Shown: one piece after another, positions 62,223 through 64,000 of the stretch | Layout of the letters: the number at the start of each line of letters is the position of its first letter | How positions within the stretch are numbered: position 1 is the stretch's first letter | NCBI RefSeq assembly: GCF_016917755.1 | Contig: NZ_CP070326.1 | Location: 6,510,001-6,574,000 of the forward strand | Direction: 5' to 3' | DNA length: 64,000 bases | From: Streptomyces noursei | GTDB lineage: Bacteria > Actinomycetota > Actinomycetes > Streptomycetales > Streptomycetaceae | Translations under genes and position numbers: made by a program | The notes under the pieces: generated by a model | Databases searched by the model: none | Told to the model about the DNA's origin: nothing | Seen by the model: only the letters and a program-made list of their open reading frames with translations

Positions 62223-63035
62223 ATGAGCGAACCAGCTAACGGGCTTCAGTGGTTCGGGCGGGAACTGGAGGAGGCGTTACGGCACAAGGGGGCAACGCAA
62301 CAGGCGCTTGCCGACTTCACCGGGTACAAGGCGCCGTACGTCTCGAAGGTGAAGAACGGGCAAGCGCTCCCGAGCCCTCAGTTCGCTGAAGGATGCGACC
62401 GGTTCTTCAACACGTCGGGCTACTTCGCACGGTTACTCCAACGGATCTCCAAGCATGGGCATCCGGAGTGGTTCATCCCGTACCTGAATCTGGAAGAGAA
62501 GGCCGCAGGTATCAGCGACTTCTCACCGTTCCTCGTCATGGGGATACTGCAAACCCCCAACTACGCTGAGGCACTGTTCAGGGCGGCGCACCCTCGAGAC
62601 GTAGACGAGTCGATCAAGACCAAGGTGGCGGCGCGACTTCACCGCCGGCACATCTTGGAGCAGGACGCCCCGCCCCTGCTGTGGGTGATCTTGGATGAGT
62701 CATGCCTGCATCGCCGTGTAGGCGGCAGCGACGTGATGCGAGAGCAGATGGAACACCTACTCCTCGCTGCCCAAGGCCCCCACATCACGTTGCAAGTTCT
62801 CCCGTACGACTCGGGCGCGCCTGCGGCTGCTGAGCCCTATACGCTGCTCACGTTCAACGATGGCGAGACCGCCCCGGTGCTCTACTCGGAAGCGCAGGGG
62901 GAGGGTCGCGTGATCGACTCGGCCTCGATGGTGGCGACCGGTACAGAGCGGTACGAGCGCCTGCGAGCCGACGCACTGTCCCCGGAGCGGACCGTCCGCG
63001 CGCTGCGTGATGCGGTCAAGGAGTACACGAGATGA
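62223..63035 (+). CDS. XRE-family regulator with DUF5753 domain (Scr1-like)
   Basis: A 270-residue DNA-binding protein. The N-terminal helix-turn-helix (about residues 10-65: ATQQALADFTGYKAPYVSKVKNG) is followed by a DUF5753 domain with SPFLVMGILQTPNYAEALFR and the ITLQVLPYDSGA segment. Such proteins are abundant in streptomycetes and are paired with small DUF397 proteins. The gene has two TTA codons (codons 19 and 71), which would make its translation depend on the bldA tRNA. Its stop overlaps the next gene (ATGA). Confidence 0.92.
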   Translation: MSEPANGLQWFGRELEEALRHKGATQQALADFTGYKAPYVSKVKNGQALPSPQFAEGCDRFFNTSGYFARLLQRISKHGHPEWFIPYLNLEEKAAGISDFSPFLVMGILQTPNYAEALFRAAHPRDVDESIKTKVAARLHRRHILEQDAPPLLWVILDESCLHRRVGGSDVMREQMEHLLLAAQGPHITLQVLPYDSGAPAAAEPYTLLTFNDGETAPVLYSEAQGEGRVIDSASMVATGTERYERLRADALSPERTVRALRDAVKEYTR

Positions 63036-63238
63036 GCGACACCCAACGGTGGGTTAAGTCCAGCTACAGCAGCGGCGACGGTGGACAGTGCATCGAATGG
63101 GCACCTTCAGCCGTTGCTACCGGCGCCGTCCCCGTCCGTGACAGCAAGAACCCTCACGGCCCCGAACTGACCTTCTCCGCACACGCCTGGTCAGCGTTCG
63201 TGAACAACCTCCAGAGCGCCGAACTCCCGACCGCCTGA
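63032..63238 (+). CDS. DUF397 protein, partner of the XRE regulator
   Basis: A 68-residue DUF397 protein with the family pattern WVKSSYSSGDGGQCIEWA, VPVRDSKNP and a C-terminal FSAHAWSAFVNNL. In S. coelicolor a similar pair (Scr1/Scr2) behaves like a toxin-antitoxin-related system, as I recall; here the same function is only inferred. Coupled to the regulator through a four-base overlap and followed by a hairpin. Confidence 0.93.
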   Translation: MSDTQRWVKSSYSSGDGGQCIEWAPSAVATGAVPVRDSKNPHGPELTFSAHAWSAFVNNLQSAELPTA

Positions 63239-63253
63239 CCCCGACACCCTCCC

Positions 63254-63287
63254 GGCCCCGTTCGCCACGCACACGGCAGACGGGGCC
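63254..63287 (+). terminator. hairpin after the DUF397 gene
   Basis: Eight-base-pair stem GGCCCCGT / ACGGGGCC with an 18-base loop, 15 bases downstream of the stop. Confidence 0.6.
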
Positions 63288-63559
63288 CGTCTGTACGCCG
63301 GAAACCCTGTGACCCGTACACGGACAGCGCTGCTATCCACTGCCGGTAGCCCTAACAGCGCTTAGGGGGTCACTCCCCACCCCTTAACGGGGTCGTTCTC
63401 GAGACCGATCCGACACGTTTCCGCTGGTCACAGCACGAACGAGAGCAAAAAACGGCTTCACACCCAGCGCACGCGTCTCGTGCTTGAGCCGGGATCGCCA
63501 GACGCGCTAACGGCTGAACTTTGGCAGCGCTCCACCCTTCCCCGCGCTGACACAGCAAA
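63288..63559. other. gene-free stretch within the element
   Basis: No supported gene. A small palindrome ACCCC-TTAAC-GGGGT lies near 63375. If the recombinase gene lies near an end of the element its attachment site would be expected close to this gene; I see no sequence matching the left junction. Confidence 0.4.
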
Positions 63560-63588
63560 AGACCGCCTGACGGGTGGCCAGACGGTCT
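63560..63588 (-). terminator. terminator of the recombinase gene
   Basis: Arms AGACCG and CGGTCT with an interior partly able to pair; on the minus strand it runs into TTTTGCTG. Confidence 0.65.
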
Positions 63589-63611
63589 CTCAGGTCTCAG
63601 GCGCAGCAGGG

Positions 63612-64000
63612 TTACGACGCTTCACTCAGCGCCCGGTACAGCGTCGCCCGGGACACCTTGAGGGCCTTAGCGATCGACGTGACGCTCTCACCCTTGGCCC
63701 GGCGCGCCTGAGCCACAGCGAGTTTGTCAGCGTCCATGACGGTCGGGCGTCCCCCATGGTTGCCATTGCGGGCGGCAGTCTCTAGCCCCTCCAGGGTCTT
63801 CTCCCGGATGCCCTCCCGTTCCACCTCAGCGGAGACAGCAAGCACGGCGAAGACGATGGCCCCGGACCCGTTCGGGTCGTAGACGCCCTGGAGCGGACCG
63901 GAGAGAAGTTCCAGTTGGATGCCGTCCGCCTGGAGCGTGGCGGACAGAGCCATGAGTTCAGCGGCGCTACGGGCAAGCCGCTTCATCTCCACCACGGTCA
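63612..64000 (-). CDS. small serine recombinase (resolvase/invertase), N-terminus beyond window
   Basis: The C-terminal 129 or so residues of a resolvase/invertase-type recombinase. They include the end of the catalytic domain (KRLARSAAEL, then IVFAVLAVSAEVEREGIREKT, the conserved E-R-x-x-I-x-E-K/R-T helix) and a C-terminal helix-turn-helix (GESVTSIAKALKVSRATLYRAL). The catalytic Ser and first 60 or so residues lie to the right of base 64,000. The size indicates a small serine recombinase rather than a large integrase, so it need not be what inserted the element. Confidence 0.9.
   Translation of the reverse strand, partial: TVVEMKRLARSAAELMALSATLQADGIQLELLSGPLQGVYDPNGSGAIVFAVLAVSAEVEREGIREKTLEGLETAARNGNHGGRPTVMDADKLAVAQARRAKGESVTSIAKALKVSRATLYRALSEAS

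Larger units (their letters stand above)
60682..64000. mobile_element. left end of an integrated element (phage- or ICE-like), right end outside window
   Basis: Starts at the break in the thiamine-binding gene. It contains a minus-strand row of five small unknown genes, a divergent XRE-DUF5753/DUF397 pair, and a serine recombinase cut by the window edge. Two TTA codons and lower G+C than the flanking chromosome support foreign origin. No structural phage gene or conjugation gene is visible in the part seen, so the type is open. Confidence 0.65.

Overview
The window is chromosomal DNA of a high-GC actinomycete, almost certainly Streptomyces or a close relative. The evidence is the extreme third-position G/C, the GTG and TTG starts, the FilP/Scy polarity proteins, NucS in place of MutS/MutL-type repair, a regulator/DUF397 pair, and a gene order (lysA-hom-thrC-thrB-rho-LCP-rpmE-prfA-prmC-glyA-atp operon) that agrees with what I remember of the core S. 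coelicolor chromosome. No plasmid, rRNA or CRISPR signal was seen.

Left part (1-24,300). A cut-off HD-domain hydrolase gene is followed by a RodA/class B PBP wall-synthesis pair, a cytochrome P450 and tRNA-Arg(CCG). Next come a single-domain response regulator and an ArgRS-like protein with no catalytic domain. The aspartate-family amino-acid genes (lysA, hom, thrC, thrB) follow, then rho, a LytR-CpsA-Psr ligase, and a translation cluster (rpmE, prfA, prmC, a Sua5-type gene). The block ends with a phosphatase-like protein lacking its catalytic Cys, glyA and a WecA-type glycosyl-lipid transferase.

Middle part (23,700-43,900). The complete F1Fo ATP synthase operon atpIBEFHAGDC has a Rex-like operator and hairpin upstream, a structured atpH-atpA junction, and a strong terminator at the end. 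After it come a DUF2550 protein, a two-component pair, a small membrane protein, a PduO-type cobalamin adenosyltransferase, 3-hydroxyacyl-CoA dehydrogenase, a STAS protein, a membrane-anchored NTPase with an altered Walker A motif, NucS, a conserved Streptomyces protein, an LLM oxidoreductase and a small zinc-ribbon protein.

Right part (43,900-60,700). Two tandem ABC-2 transporters precede the filP-scy cytoskeletal pair. A methylmalonyl-CoA epimerase/thiolase/MeaB group fits propionyl/methylmalonyl-CoA metabolism and matches the cobalamin adenosyltransferase upstream. A MarR regulator and three translationally coupled AIM24-family genes follow, then a DUF3817 protein and the first half of a thiamine-binding (MTH1187-type) gene.

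Extreme right (about 60,682-64,000). The thiamine-binding gene stops abruptly at codon 46, and the DNA beyond has a different character: a minus-strand run of five small unknown genes, a divergent XRE-DUF5753/DUF397 pair with two TTA codons, and a serine recombinase cut by the window edge. I read this as the left end of an integrated element. A second theme is a short hairpin-forming repeat with three clear copies, all inside coding sequence (hom and both genes of one ABC transporter), plus one diverged intergenic copy.
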